NCBI GenBank assembly: GCA_025642065.1
Contig: JAODUP010000145.1
Location: 325,001-389,000, forward strand
Source of the DNA: Paralvinella palmiformis
Taxonomy: Eukaryota > Annelida > Polychaeta > Terebellida > Alvinellidae
Direction: 5' to 3'
DNA length: 64,000 nucleotides
Made by a program: the position numbers and the translations under genes. Below the pieces are notes generated by a model. The model was given only the letters and a program-made list of their open reading frames with translations, was not told where the DNA came from and made no database searches. Positions 1-12,194 of this stretch are shown one piece after another; position 1 is the first letter of the stretch, and each line of letters begins with the position of its first letter.

Positions 1-166
1 ATGAAATGCAGGATGCTCTGTCCCAACGCGTAGAGGGCGTCCCTCCGTTGATGGGATATGTGCACGTAATTTACAACTCTAAATCGACATTTTTCTTAGA
101 ATGTACCCGACCTGGAAACAGACAGCGTCCACGAGCAGTAAATATAACTTCTCAACCGTAGCTTAG

Positions 167-318
167 GACGCCTCCTTGGTCTAGTTGGTAGCGCGTTGGA
201 CCACAGATCACAAGCACCTGAATTCGAATCTCGGGGTGGGTATATCTGAAGGCTGTTTCATCTTTGACTTCGCTTCGTTATCGTTGGAGTGGCCGTAAAA
301 CATAAATCATCATCATCT
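167..318 (+). mobile_element. tRNA-derived SINE family A (internally deleted copy)
   Basis: Starts CGCCTCCTTGGTCTAGTTGG with a pol III A-box-like segment and a B-box-like ATTCGAATCTC, then the family body (TCTGAAGGCTGTTTCATCTT) and the ATCATC tail. About 40 bp of the usual body (the CTCGGCCCATTTAGCC part) is missing. It is one of about thirteen family A copies in the window; it is not a functional tRNA gene. Confidence 0.85.
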
Positions 319-370
319 CAACCATAGCAAAATAACAATTGTTATATTAACCGAAATGTCAAATTCCACG

Positions 371-426
<56 letters not shown>
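371..426. repeat. CA then TA dinucleotide microsatellite
   Basis: A CA run followed directly by a TA run, a frequent compound type in this window. Confidence 0.95.
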
Positions 427-429
<3 letters not shown>

Positions 430-756
430 AATGCCATGGATTATTCTTATCACTGAAACACATTTACCTAAACTTGACGAGTTACCCGTCTGCTGATTAA
501 AATGACAACGGTCTAAAAATGTTAATATAAAACATAAACTTCCCCCAAAAATGGTTTGTGACAAGAAAACGACATCATTTTCGTATACTCTTAGAAAAGG
601 CAACTACTCTACCGGATATAGCATTAATGCCGATGTTTGATGGAAGATCAATTGCCTCGGCCATATAAATCCATTTTCATCCTCAATTACTAAATTGTGA
701 ATGTAATCTGTGGATACTTCATCAGGAGAATTGCTGTCAAAAGAAAACTGGACTGT

Positions 757-808
<52 letters not shown>

Positions 809-960
809 TACAAACTTCTATAGAGCCAGTTGCGCACCTAATACAGGAGTTTGGCAATCTCATAGTCCGTGTAGAGTGCAAAATTCATCAACAAATGATT
901 GGATGGAGTGGACGCTTAGGAAACTTAGTTTTCAAATGGTGACGGAAAGAACCTTCGATA
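757..960 (-). mobile_element. Retroelement 3' fragment, unexpanded relative of the 39541 array
   Basis: An AAT/ATT microsatellite is followed by TACAAACTTCTATAGAGCC, one CGCACCTAATACAGGAG unit, CTCATAGTCCG and CAAAATTCATCAACAAATGA. The same order occurs at 39486-40260, but there the middle unit is amplified about 20 times. The microsatellite is read as the 3' tail of a minus-strand LINE or SINE. Confidence 0.6.
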
Positions 961-1253
961 TTTGAATATTTAACACGTTCGGGGAGTCAGTTGCAAAGAG
1001 TACGGACAGCAACTCGTATTTTAAATTCAATTGGTTTTTGTTCCTGTCTGACAGCAACTCAGATTTTATTGGTATCTGTTTTTGTTAGAAGCGAAATTTG
1101 ATTTTAAAAACATCGCACTTTTTTTCTCCATTAATTTGATCTTCCATGGTGACAATAGGTCCATCTCGTCATGAGCACTCGTACGCAGATAAACGGAGAA
1201 AGCGAAAGCGAAACAGTATGTCTGTCTGTCTGTCGGATATTAAATGACTTTGT

Positions 1254-1255
<2 letters not shown>

Positions 1256-1309
<54 letters not shown>
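1256..1309. repeat. TA microsatellite
   Basis: 27 uninterrupted TA units. Confidence 0.95.
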
Positions 1310-1312
<3 letters not shown>

Positions 1313-1616
1313 GTCTTAAAATGGCAAAACGATAAGCTAGATGTATAGAGAGATCCGCCACTACAAGTGGGTAATCATCATTCTGGAAGCATGGTGAATG
1401 ATCCCGATAACGTTTACTGATCTGTGACGACTGATGGCTAGGAATCCTTCCGGAGATTTGTGGTAACTGGACCTAAGGTTCGGGATACGGATAGCCGAAT
1501 ATTATTAACCTGGAGGAGTTGCTACCTTCCAAAGGAAATGTGGTGTTTGTGCGTGTGGAGGTGAGCATGTGTGTGTGTGCGCGCGCGCGCGCGGTGTGTG
1601 TGTGTTTTAGCTGTGT

Positions 1617-1735
1617 ATAATAAGGCACAGGCACAGAGAATCTCGAACCGTGAATTCAAACTCTGGACGTTTCTTCAGGGGACTGAATCCAGAGTGGCGA
1701 CTATTCTTGCTGAGACATGTGTAATGTCTCACCAG
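1617..1735 (+). repeat. Interspersed repeat family E, copy 1
   Basis: ATAAGGCACAGGCACAGAGA and the next 45 bases match, with about 70-75% identity by eye, the segment at 7762-7830. The GTGAATTCAAACTCTGGACG part looks like a decayed B box, so it may be an old SINE. Confidence 0.4.
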
Positions 1736-1936
1736 TCCCAGTGAGAGGGTGTGTGTGAGGGTGTGAGTGTGTGTGACGGGGTGTGCGTGTGCGTCTTGAA
1801 AACATGTAGGTTATATAACTCTGTTGCACATCAATTGTTCTTTACAAGTATAAATGTGTCTATAGATAACTTTAGGACTTTAGCAGTTTTGCAGTTTTAA
1901 TAACACTTTGCAACTTACGACATCAACCAGTAACAT

Positions 1937-1938
<2 letters not shown>

Positions 1939-1971
<33 letters not shown>

Positions 1972-1995
1972 ACACACATATATATATATATATAT
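1939..1995. repeat. CA/TA compound microsatellite
   Basis: A CA run with one TA interruption, then a TA run. Confidence 0.95.
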
Positions 1996-2126
1996 CATAA
2001 AGCTGACGATGAACATTTCAGTATTCCTTTAAAACAACTTGTTCTGTTTCCAATCCACCTAAATTACTTCATCACACATTTACTTCTATTACTAACCTGT
2101 TAGTCTTAAGAGAAAACAGAAAATTG

Positions 2127-2163
<37 letters not shown>

Positions 2164-2380
2164 GGCCAAAAGAAATATGTTAACACTCTTCGCCATTATT
2201 AGGCCGTTTATATTCCTTGAATTCACCAGATCGGGGAATTTCCCTTCAAGTTGGTTAACGTGTGAACACTATAAAGGGGACTCCCCAACACTGGCACTGG
2301 TTCAAAATATCAACACGTAGACAGCCATAAAATCCTATTCGTCCACAAATCTATGCATCCATAAATTTAAACATCCTGTA

Positions 2381-2422
<42 letters not shown>

Positions 2423-2563
2423 TGTTTTGTACACGATTTGTCAGTTTGTGTTCTCTGCCTGACAAGTACGACCTCAATAGAAGTTCATTTTATCAGAATT
2501 CAGCTATACGTACACGTGACAGGATAGATTGCGGTAAACAGCAATTCAAGTTGATTCAAAGAG

Positions 2564-2603
<40 letters not shown>

Positions 2604-2652
2604 GGGATGCGTGTGCGTGCGTGTGTGTGTGTGCGTGTGTGTGTGTGTGTTT
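2381..2652. repeat. Two TA tracts and a GT tract
   Basis: TA tract 2381-2420, unique sequence, TA tract about 2568-2600, then GT/GC-rich sequence to about 2652. Confidence 0.9.
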
Positions 2653-2654
2653 AA

Positions 2655-4140
2655 GTTCTAGTCCGGGTCCTGGATGTGTTGATTTCAAATAAATTCTACA
2701 GATCAAGTGATCGAAAGATTAATTTCGTCCTATAACAGTTCTCCTCGCCTGTGCGTCAGTTTGCACGCCCCCAACCGGGTGCGCGCTTATAAACGATAAA
2801 TCGGGTCAGGTCCAACAGTTAACCTTTAACCTAAAAGGACACTCTGAGCCCCGTTACGACGAAACACGAGCAAGTGTTTCATCATCCTGACATTATTTAC
2901 CGCAGCTGATGCCGGGTTCACTGATACATCCCGTCGGAACTCGTTAGCTCACGTGCTGCCACCTATCGTCAAAATCGTTACCTCGAGCCCCGAGACTCTG
3001 ACACGACCTCAATCCGCCCGTAAAACCGAACGAGTGCAACTAGAATCCTCGATCGTTCCCTTCACGTCCGCCCACTCGCCGGACGAAACTCGGTGATATT
3101 ATTTCTCGAATCCTCGCCCGCTCTTCCCCGGGAGCAGTTACGCCGGGAGGGGAGGGGAGGGGGAAGTATATATGTCAGTAGCAGACCTCATATTGGGGAG
3201 GTTTCAACATTTTTCTCAGATCCGTGGCTCGACACCAAGGTACGAGTTTAACGATGAGGAACTCGGCTCGATAATGGACCTTTAATTACGTGTATATTGG
3301 CTCGGTTGTTGGGTAAACAAAACTATATAATACGATGGTCGACACACGGACGCTCAATGCCGTTCGAGCGTCGAATCATTTTCGGCCAAAAGATCGTTTA
3401 TTTCTCGCCTGAGACTATTTATGGCGTTCATCCTCAAAGTAAACAAGCACAGCCCACAATTGTAGATACGATTAATGTTTGATGTTTTCAGTTTATCATA
3501 AATGCACATATATTAAATAGCAATGATATTGCAACGGGTTGTTGTCGTGATGATTGCCATCAGGAGCAATGCAAGGTCTCCTTATGAATATGCAGTTATG
3601 TTTGTCTCCACTCGGCAATTTTCGCCGTGCTTACGACTGACCCGAATTGTGAATGACGTCATCGGCATTAATATTAAAAATGGCCGTATAAGCTAAAACA
3701 CGCAAAGACAGCAACGGAACAATTTATGTAAACTTTTGCAAATATGGCAGCAAAGGTCATTGCAATTAGAATCATTCGAAAATGTATTGGCCACTTAAGA
3801 ATTGCAGACTATTCGCGGGTCAGAAACCGGGCGATATTGGGAGTAATTCTGCTAAGCGTTTCTCAATCGGCTCGTAACTAATGGGGGGGGGGGGGTGAAC
3901 TTAAACGGAAAACCGAAGTTCTGCGGAATTCGTAATCACTTCAATAAAAGATAACACTTAATCCTGTATGTCGGCAACAACAAGAAAAAAGCTTGTTTGA
4001 CTCACATCCTAATCCGTAATGCTGTTCAGATTCCACGATAACAGAACGTTAGTAATTGTCTAAATAAGGTCGGTTCGATCTCGTTAATGAGGTCAGATCA
4101 GTAAAGTAGTCTGGAGGATGTATAGGCGCTAGCAATTGTG
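2655..4140. other. Non-repetitive stretch, no gene recognised
   Basis: Comparatively CpG-rich sequence without obvious mobile elements. Open frames are short and look random. Contains a G-rich patch (3151-3165) and a run of ten G (near 3885). Confidence 0.6.
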
Positions 4141-4175
4141 CGTGGACAAAAGAACACACACACACACACTGATAT

Positions 4176-4214
<39 letters not shown>

Positions 4215-4863
4215 CAGAGAGAGACTCACGCACACGCGCGCACACACACACAGAGGATATGTTTACGAAAACCCATGAAAGCCGACAAAGAAAAGATTAT
4301 TAATATTAATCGGCAATTAAATGATACCTTCAGCGAAAGTTGATTATATTCCTTAAGACTTCATAAAACGACAGTTCGGTAATGCACTTGATCTCTCCGT
4401 TTAAAAATCAGATCTTAATTAAAATAAACCAACATGTTTTCCCTCTCCGAAGCCAACAGTTTACGTTCGACTGACGTAAGGTATGCCGCTATATTAGGAA
4501 AATATACCTAAACCGGTATTCTCTAAACCACGGACAGTCACGCTCAGTGGATAACGGCTTGGAATAGAAATAAATACGTGTTTGGCTTTGGTTAAATATA
4601 ACTCGGAAAGGAAAAGTTCTGGGAAAGAATCTGTTGAAATAAACTTTTGCTGTGAGCTGCTTTAGAATCTCTGCCTCTATGACGTGTATACCTGATTATT
4701 CAAAAGTGATTTGTGCTCACTTCAATCAGTAAGTCATATATCAGGAACACATTATGTTAAATCGACGATGAATAGTCTACTGTTGCGTCACTCAATTATT
4801 TTTCATCATCATCTCTCTCTCTCTCTCTCTCTCAAAATAAATGGATTCCACTCAGGCACAAAT

Positions 4864-5041
4864 GGCACCTACATGGCCTAATTGGCATCGCGGTTGGCCA
4901 CAGAACTATAGCACCTGGGTTCAAACCCCGACCGGGCTCTATCAGAAGGGTGTTTCATCTCTCACTTCGCCTCATTAGATTTCAAGGTCGCTCGGCTCTT
5001 TTAGCCTACCTTGTGCAAAAAGGGGCCGTAAAACAACAACG
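4864..5041 (+). mobile_element. tRNA-derived SINE family A, subfamily 2
   Basis: Same body as the other family A copies, but with the TGGCCTAATTGGCATCGCGG / GGTTCAAACCCCGA variant of the tRNA-like head shared with the copy at 13464. A and B boxes are recognisable. Confidence 0.8.
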
Positions 5042-5932
5042 TCTTTTACTCGAACACGCACGCACACATACACGCACACATACATACACACCTATCATAT
5101 TGAACCATACAAAGAGATGGCAAAGAATAACATAAACGCCCCCCAGTACAGAGGAAACGTCCATGAATTCGCAGGTGGTGTACAAGGATTGTATATCGCG
5201 GCACACGTGACCCTCAAACGACCGGATGATCGGACGTACATCGAACTAGTCTGTTCCACGTTTCGTTTCATGGTCGTCCGGCCGGCAGTCGACGCGCTGC
5301 TGATCGTTGGCAGGATGGCAGTTGGTAAAGGCGATCTTTAGTTGATAGTCAGGTACATAAATCAGCTGAACGAGAACGCGTTGGACAGTTGGCTGGAAAT
5401 TCCTGGACGAAGGCTCGCTATTCGTCAGCATTTATCACCGTAAAATTTGGCGGTCTTCTCGATCCGCGGAGCGATACCGGAGGACAGTGCTTGATCGTTT
5501 CCACGATAACAATACACGGGGCACTGCCGCATGTATGACGGATGGTGCGATCCTGAAGCGTAAACAGCGTGTTCAAATATTGGTGGGTGCGTTCAAACCG
5601 GGCAGCGGTACTCGGCAAGGAATTTCCGTATTAAATGCGTACAGCGCGTGGTCAAAGTTTCGCGAGGATTCAAGGCTTCATCCAGCCCAGTGCGAACTGA
5701 TCCGAATTGCTTCCACGTGAAAAGGTTTCTTCCTGGAAGGGAAATTTGAACGCGACAGATACCTACCAGAGGGAGGGGTAAGAGGTCAATAAAGTACTGT
5801 ATTGATCAGAATATATCGAACAATCCGTATACAGTAGTACCCCGCAATTTATAAGTTTACGTTTGGATAAATATAAGATAAATAGTGTCCTTCCACTCTC
5901 CCGTCCAACCCTCCCACTTCCTTACCCCCCTT

Positions 5933-5989
<57 letters not shown>

Positions 5990-6836
5990 TTATAACATCC
6001 AATGGCCATTCTGCACCGAGAGCTCACAACGCATCCATTCGACATCGGTATACGGGATCCTGTTCCGGATCAGAGAATTGATTTGTTTTCTGTCGGAATG
6101 TTTGTTTTCTTCTCGGTATGTGAAATGTGGGCCCTTTCTGAGCTAATTCTGGATATTGGATTGCCTCCCCCATTCTACCCCCCCCCCCCCCATTCCCTCC
6201 AGCAACACCGCGCAGAACATCTCGTCTCGAGTCTGTAATGAGTGGCCACGGCATCAAGAAAGGTAGTTGACCCCCTCGATCCTCCGCCCGTCGAACGTAC
6301 GCTATACATAGAACAGGAAGTGCCACTAGTCGTAATATGTCTTCGGACCTGTCCGACGCATCACTTCCGGCCAACTTCGACTCCGGTGCGCCGGACTATT
6401 TTTATCGTGGCGGCTGTCGCGCGCCGCCCGTATCCCGATCCCGACGCCCGCGTCCGACGCGATTCGCTCAGGAATCCGGCCAATCCGGATCCACATTCCG
6501 CAATTCAGATACCCGATCGAGGCGGCCTCAAATTGTGTAAAAATCGCATTTTTTAAATGTTCCACGCCACGCCGCGCGAAGGCCTCATCCGATTCTGGAA
6601 CGCAAAGTGCCGTCGAAAGCGAACGCGATGCCGATTCTTTCCGGATCGCGGACTTCCCGTAAGGGGCCCCGGATTCTGCGCCAGATATATGGGCACGTGG
6701 ATTCATGAATGAACCACGAAGAGGGATTATTTTGACTTGGCCAGCATTCCACAGTCTCCCAATATCTGACATCTTAACACTTAACTTACCAGTCTGACTG
6801 ATGTCTGGGGCCTCTGTATGTTCACTTCTCTCTAAA
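5042..6836. other. GC-richer block, no gene supported
   Basis: Several overlapping open frames of 60-150 codons occur on both strands, all explained by raised GC content and lack of stops; none shows a recognisable domain, signal peptide or splice context. It could be a conserved regulatory or untranslated region. Confidence 0.5.
5934..5984. repeat. CA microsatellite
   Basis: 25 uninterrupted CA units. Confidence 0.95.
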
Positions 6837-6943
6837 ATCTCTCTCTCTCTCTCTCTCTCTCTATCTACATATCTATCTATTTATTTATCTATCTATCTAT
6901 CTATCTATCTATCTCTCTCTCTATCTCTCTCTCTCTCTCTCTT
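6837..6943. repeat. TC / TATC compound microsatellite
   Basis: A CT run, TATC units, then a second CT run. Confidence 0.95.
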
Positions 6944-7338
6944 ACAGCTAAACCTTCCGAACTCATTGCGATCGTAATTATGTCAGGTCAGTGACCTGGT
7001 GTCAATATTGATGTTTTGGGGGCGCTTTCTAGGATATGATCCTCGATTCAAGTGTTTACGTTTATGTTTGTATCTAATAAGAATACCCATAACGTTGATA
7101 ATAATAACAACAGTTTTCCAGATGGACTATCTAAGTTCCTATTTCGACCTCATCAGGGTACACCTATTATATTATATAGTTACTCTCGTTTAACTCCGTA
7201 TACTTCAGTTGTTAGTGTACGAGTCTGCTGAAATTTATATTGCGTCTCCAGGATGTTTCATCCACCAGGAGACAGAACCAAAACTAGCATTCTGATCATT
7301 ATTATGATATTATTTGGTTTACAGCGTCCTATCTCGCC

Positions 7339-7592
7339 TCGACTGATATAACTAGTTGATAGTTGACGACATATTTACGATGAGGCTGATATAATTAGTT
7401 AGTAGTTGACGACATTTTGACAATCAAGCTGATATAATTTGATAGCAGTTGACGGTATAATGATGATGGGGCTGATATAATTTATTAGTAGTTGGCGACA
7501 TATTGACGATGAGGCTGATATAATTTATTGGTAGTTGACGACATATTGATAATGAGGCTGATATAACTAGTTAGTAGTTGAAGACATGTTGA
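7339..7592 (+). repeat. 43-bp tandem repeat, about 5.5 copies, diverged
   Basis: GCTGATATAA recurs at 7385, 7428, 7471, 7514 and 7557 with constant 43-bp spacing, each followed by a TAGTTGACGACAT-like segment. It runs into the GTGA/GTCA microsatellite. Confidence 0.9.
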
Positions 7593-7758
7593 CAGAGTGA
7601 GTGAGTGAGTGATGGAGTGAGTGAGTGAGTGAGTGAGTCAGTCAGTCAGTCAGTCAGTCAGTCAGTCAGTCAGTCAGTCAGTCAGTCAATCAGTAAATGA
7701 GTTAGTGAGTCAGTAAATGAGTCAGTAAATGAGTCAGTGAATCAGTGAGTCAGTGAAT
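7593..7758 (+). repeat. GTGA then GTCA tetranucleotide microsatellite
   Basis: A GTGA run changes to GTCA near 7637, followed by imperfect GTAAATGA and GTCAGTGA units. Confidence 0.95.
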
Positions 7759-7761
7759 CTT

Positions 7762-7890
7762 AGCACTGTGGGGATAAGGCACTGGCAGAGCGAATCACTA
7801 TTCGTGAAATTAAACTGTGGACGATTCATCGGGGCATTTAGACAGCGGTAGACTTTTCACGCCGAATCATGCCGGAATCTCTCATCGGCA
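7762..7890 (+). repeat. Interspersed repeat family E, copy 2
   Basis: Partner of the 1617-1735 copy (ATAAGGCACTGGCAGAGCGA). It follows a GTGA/GTCA microsatellite. Confidence 0.4.
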
Positions 7891-8131
7891 TTGTTTCGAC
7901 GGCTAGCTAGGTTAGGATACTCGATGACGAACATCAATGTGTCTGTTAATTGATAGAGAACCTGGATGTCACCAGTTTCAAGTCAACAACAATTAGCTGA
8001 GCTGTTAACAAAAAGACGTTAACAATATGACGATAACTGGTAATAAAGTGGGGCGTTCAAGTAACACCTTGAGAACTGATGACAATATTGAGCATTTTAC
8101 AGTTGTTCGCCGAATATGTCGCAGTTTGCTG

Positions 8132-8487
8132 TAATTGTGATAATTAACATTAATTACGACTACAAACTGCTGACGTCCAAGATCTATATAGAAATATGAC
8201 GTATATTTTTATGAGCGAAGTGGAGCTTTTTGACTAAACATATACATACATATCTTATACAGATGTGGTGTGTTAAGAAATTCGTACAACTTACAGTTAA
8301 CATGGAAGAGAATACGCTTTTATCTTTAGAATAATGTTTTTAATCCTCACAATTCAGGTATTTCCAATTATACATTATTGTTACTATAGAACTAATGGTG
8401 GTTTAACATAATGTATTGATGAGAAATAGAAAATACTTTTAACAGATAATATAATATTGTTTATATTTTGGCTGATCCGGTCACGTG
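8132..8487 (+). repeat. Duplicated module M1, copy 1
   Basis: Nearly identical to 14915-15287 from TAATTGTGATAATTAACATT to GCTGATCCGGTCACGTG, differing mainly by a 17-bp indel. Weaker similarity extends about 120 bp further left. It is interspersed rather than tandem, so probably a mobile-element piece; no ORF. Confidence 0.9.
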
Positions 8488-8726
8488 CTTATTATTTAGT
8501 AGTAGTAGTAGTAGTAGTAGTATTGTATTTTTATTTTTCTATTATAAATTCACCATAAACCGAAGCAGATCACATTTATCCATCGAATTGAAATTTATTA
8601 ATAACAATTATTGGTGTCTGTTCTTCAAGAAAAACAAAGATTGGGGAATACCACAAGTACAAATACTGTGGGTGTCGTGCGTGCGTGTGCTTGTGTGTGT
8701 TTTGTGCGTGTGTATGTGCGCGCGCA

Positions 8727-8789
8727 TGTATGTATGTGTGCGTGCGTGTGTGTGCTCGCGCTTGTGTGTGTTTCTGTGTGCGTGTATGT

Positions 8790-8846
<57 letters not shown>

Positions 8847-9263
8847 CTTGTATGATTTTGTGTGTTTGTGTGTGTGATCGTATGTGTGTGCGCACGCGCG
8901 CACTCACGCCTGGAGATTATAATGGCTTAAACTGTTTATAAAGATTATTGGACACAAACTAGTTTTTAGATTATATTAGTAAAAATTAGATATTATAAAA
9001 TTTTGCAAATTTTTCACAGACGTGTATCAAGTGAATAGAATAATAAAGATGCCTAACTATAACATAACCAGGTTTATGATCGCAATCTATATCCGTGATA
9101 TAGATTGCTAGATAATTCAGCGATATTAAAAAAAGACCAATTTCGGGTAAATTCAGCTGCACCGATTAAACAGCAGGGAGGATGTCACATGTTCATATGT
9201 ACACAAATTGCGCTATAATAATAATAATAATAATAATAATCTTTATTCATACTAATCGAAATA
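8727..9263 (+). repeat. Duplicated module M2, copy 1, with a 12-bp-arm hairpin
   Basis: Matches 11030-11549: GT-rich start (CTTGTGTGTGTTTCTGTGTG), GCCTGGAGATTATAATGGCT, a perfect hairpin at 9082-9108 (GCAATCTATATC, 3-nt loop, complement), an AAT microsatellite and TTTATTCATACTAATCGAAA. It follows M1 by 240 bp, so M1 and M2 may be parts of one element. Confidence 0.9.
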
Positions 9264-9377
9264 CACAATTAGGTTTAATACAAATGGAAACAACATTAAA
9301 ATACTATCATTCTGTACAAAGCATATTTAGAACATCACAAATTTCATCTTTTTATCATAGCTAGCGATTCTCCTCCT

Positions 9378-9558
9378 CGCACTTCCGTAGTCTAACTGGT
9401 AGCGCGTTCGACCACAGATCACTACCACCTGAGTTCGAATCACGGCGTGAGCATATCTGAATGGTGTTTCATCTTTAACTTCGCTTCATTACATTTGGAG
9501 GTCGCTCGGCCCGTTTAGCCAACCGTGCGCACAAAAGCGGCCGTAAAATATCAATCAC
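9378..9558 (+). mobile_element. tRNA-derived SINE family A
   Basis: Full-length diverged copy: head with AGTCTAACTGGTAGCGCG and GAGTTCGAATCACGG, body GTTTCATCTTTAACTTCGC, CGCTCGGCCCGTTTAGCC, and tail ATATCAATCA. Confidence 0.85.
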
Positions 9559-10525
9559 TTCTGGCTTAAATCTGGTTTGATCTTCTGTACGAATGTAACT
9601 TTTTCCCGGAGAATTTGTGCGCATGCGGCTTAGTTAGTCCCCCGGATGTTGACTACCCGGCCATCCTCCTGGCATAAGCCGGAAGTTATTGAAATAAGAT
9701 TTTTGTTCCACGCTGATATTGTTCGTTCGAAAGAAAGATTTCTTAAATACGAAATTCTGCTGCGTACGGTTTTAGCTAATTACTATTCACTTGCCTCGTT
9801 CGTGCGCTATTTCCTGTGACGTTTTCCTCCCCTGTAATCACCAACCTGTCCGCCAATTATCTTATTGATAAGTTCGAGTAGTGATTGTTCCTGTCTGGAT
9901 TCTCGGGATTGCAAATTTAGGTTACTGCGCATTTATCTTATGGTTGGTCATAATCGCGAGACCCATAAACCCATGCGAAATAGGGATTCCAGTTAGTATC
10001 AGATTAATTGTACAGAACACTAAAATGTATATAAGTTTTTTGATTGCATATTTTAACTGGTACATATTAACAAGTACATATTTTAACTGGATAATAAATT
10101 ACACATACAGTTTATAATACGTCATATTTTTCCACATTCAATTCAATTGACAATCGCTAGTGACCGGTAATAAATTACATCGTGTTCTATATGGGAGATG
10201 AAGAAATTTTCTGATAGACTTTTCCATGATGTATAGAATCTGAAAATATTGTAACCAATAGACCGATCCCGGCGAAATGCGTTGCATCGGTTACCAACTA
10301 CGGTTTCCGGTTAGAAACAGCTATGGCGCCCACTGTCAATAGGAGATGCCAACTTTTCACTAACAATAAATACTGGAAATCTTTCAGCAAATTATTTCAT
10401 ATTACACGGAGACTGAGACTAGCATTTCAGCTGAACGATTGTGTCTTTCAAAAAGGATTTAACACAATATTTATCAAGCTATACCCCAATGATTGAGCGG
10501 ACCGATTTTTCCACATGAACGACAG

Positions 10526-10722
10526 TGGGCGCCTCCGTGGTCTAGCGGTAGCGTGCTGGACCACAGATCACTACCACCCGTGTTCGAATCCCGGCGTGGG
10601 CATATCTGAAGGTTGTTTCGTCTTTCACTTCGTCTCATTATCTTTGGAGGTCGCTCGGCCCATTTAGCCTACCTTGTGCACAAAAGTGGCCGTCAAACAT
10701 CAATCATCATCATCATTATCAA
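10526..10722 (+). mobile_element. tRNA-derived SINE family A with perfect 16-bp target-site duplication
   Basis: The copy is bounded by identical TCCACATGAACGACAG at 10510-10525 and 10723-10738. This fixes the family ends: it begins (T)GGGCGCCTCCGTGGTCTAG and ends in an ATC-rich tail. Target duplication plus tail shows LINE-mediated retrotransposition, and the perfect duplication implies recent insertion. Confidence 0.95.
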
Positions 10723-11029
10723 TCCACATGAACGACAGAGCCTTAGTTATTCATGTTGACTTGTAGGGGATTTTTAGCATGGGTTTCAATGGATTAAATA
10801 AATGATTTTAAAATTAAACTTTTAGCTGAATGTAAATTGATTTTAATTAAGTTTTTAAATATTTAATGTAGAGTTTTGGAAATATTATTTTTACTTGTAC
10901 CTGGGAACCAATCACATATGTATCACCTGTATATTATTAAATAAAAATTGTTATTACATTAGAGTATTAACTGCCTTGACATTTACATAAACATTGCACG
11001 AATGGCTGATTAGAAAATAAAATAGCTAG

Positions 11030-11493
11030 TATGTATGTGTGCTCGCACTTGTGTGTGTTTCTGTGTGCGCGCGTGTGTGTGTGTGTGTGTATGTGTGTGT
11101 ATGTGTGTGCGTGTATGTGTGTGTGTGTGTGTGTTCTTGTGTGATTTTGTGTGCTTGTATGTGTGTTCGTATGTGTGTGCGCACGCGCACTCACGCCTGG
11201 AGATTATAATGGCTTAAACTGTTTATAAAGATTATTGGACACAAACTAGTTTTTAGATTCTATTAGTAAAAATTAGATATTATAAAATTTTGCAAATTTT
11301 TCACAGACGTGTATCAAGTGAATAGAATAATAAAGATGCCTAACTATAACATAACCAGGTTTATGATCGCAATCTATATCCGTGATATAGATTGCTAGAT
11401 AATTCAGCGATATTAAAAAAGACCAATTTACAATAAAAGCACCGATTAAACAGCAGGGAGGATGTCACATGTTCATATGTACACAAATTGCGC

Positions 11494-11526
<33 letters not shown>

Positions 11527-11549
11527 CTTTATTCATACTAATCGAAATA
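11030..11549 (+). repeat. Duplicated module M2, copy 2
   Basis: Partner of 8727-9263, identical over most of about 370 bp outside the GT tract. The hairpin is at 11369-11395. M1 is absent beside it. Confidence 0.9.
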
Positions 11550-12194
11550 AACGAAATGACAGCCATGGAAATTGCACTGAATGTTACTTAGTTTAGTAGC
11601 ATATATCTATTGAATGAAGTCTATGCCATTCCTATTAAATGCAAACTTATGATCTAAAGATCCCATACACTTATTGGACTATAAATAAAATCAAAATATA
11701 GCTGGTAAATACCCTAAATACAGCTTTTCAGTATGACATTTATCGGCCACTATACCCGTAAATCGCCATGCAACACAGATATTCTTAGACTTCTAACCCG
11801 AGACCGTAGTGCCAAAAGCAGCCGCATGGCGGCAGCAGGGGTAATTGAATCGGTCTATTGTATCCCACAATGGGCAACAAAATAAAACGAACTGCAGCGT
11901 GCTTTTAAGGGTTAACATTCGTCATTATTTCAACAAGGCATTACATTATATAAAACTGAGTTAACACTGAATGAAAGTTTTAAAAAGGCATCCGAAATTA
12001 TATCGCTGCAAACATGTTTGTCCAACAATGTGACATAAATGCAGACCTTTAGGTTTGCCATTCAGAGCTGCTCCATCAAACTCATTTGACATTTCGATGT
12101 CTAAAACGTAACATCAATATTGGTGCAAAATGAAAAGCTATATCTCCATTAAATCGACATCCCGATTGACTTAATCGATGAAATAATTGATCTA

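Noticed and set aside
169..240. Functional tRNA gene
   Set aside because: A and B boxes are present, but the same head recurs in about a dozen copies joined to a common SINE body, and the stems do not pair as a tRNA.
6024..6772. Overlapping ORFs of 104-148 codons on both strands
   Set aside because: GC-rich sequence with few stops; no domain, no splice context, and mutually overlapping frames.
8468..8941. ORFs of 88-157 codons rich in Cys-Val or His-Thr
   Set aside because: They are translations of GT/CA microsatellites; the same applies near 5863-6081, 24061-24455, 25771-25987 and 37716-37946.
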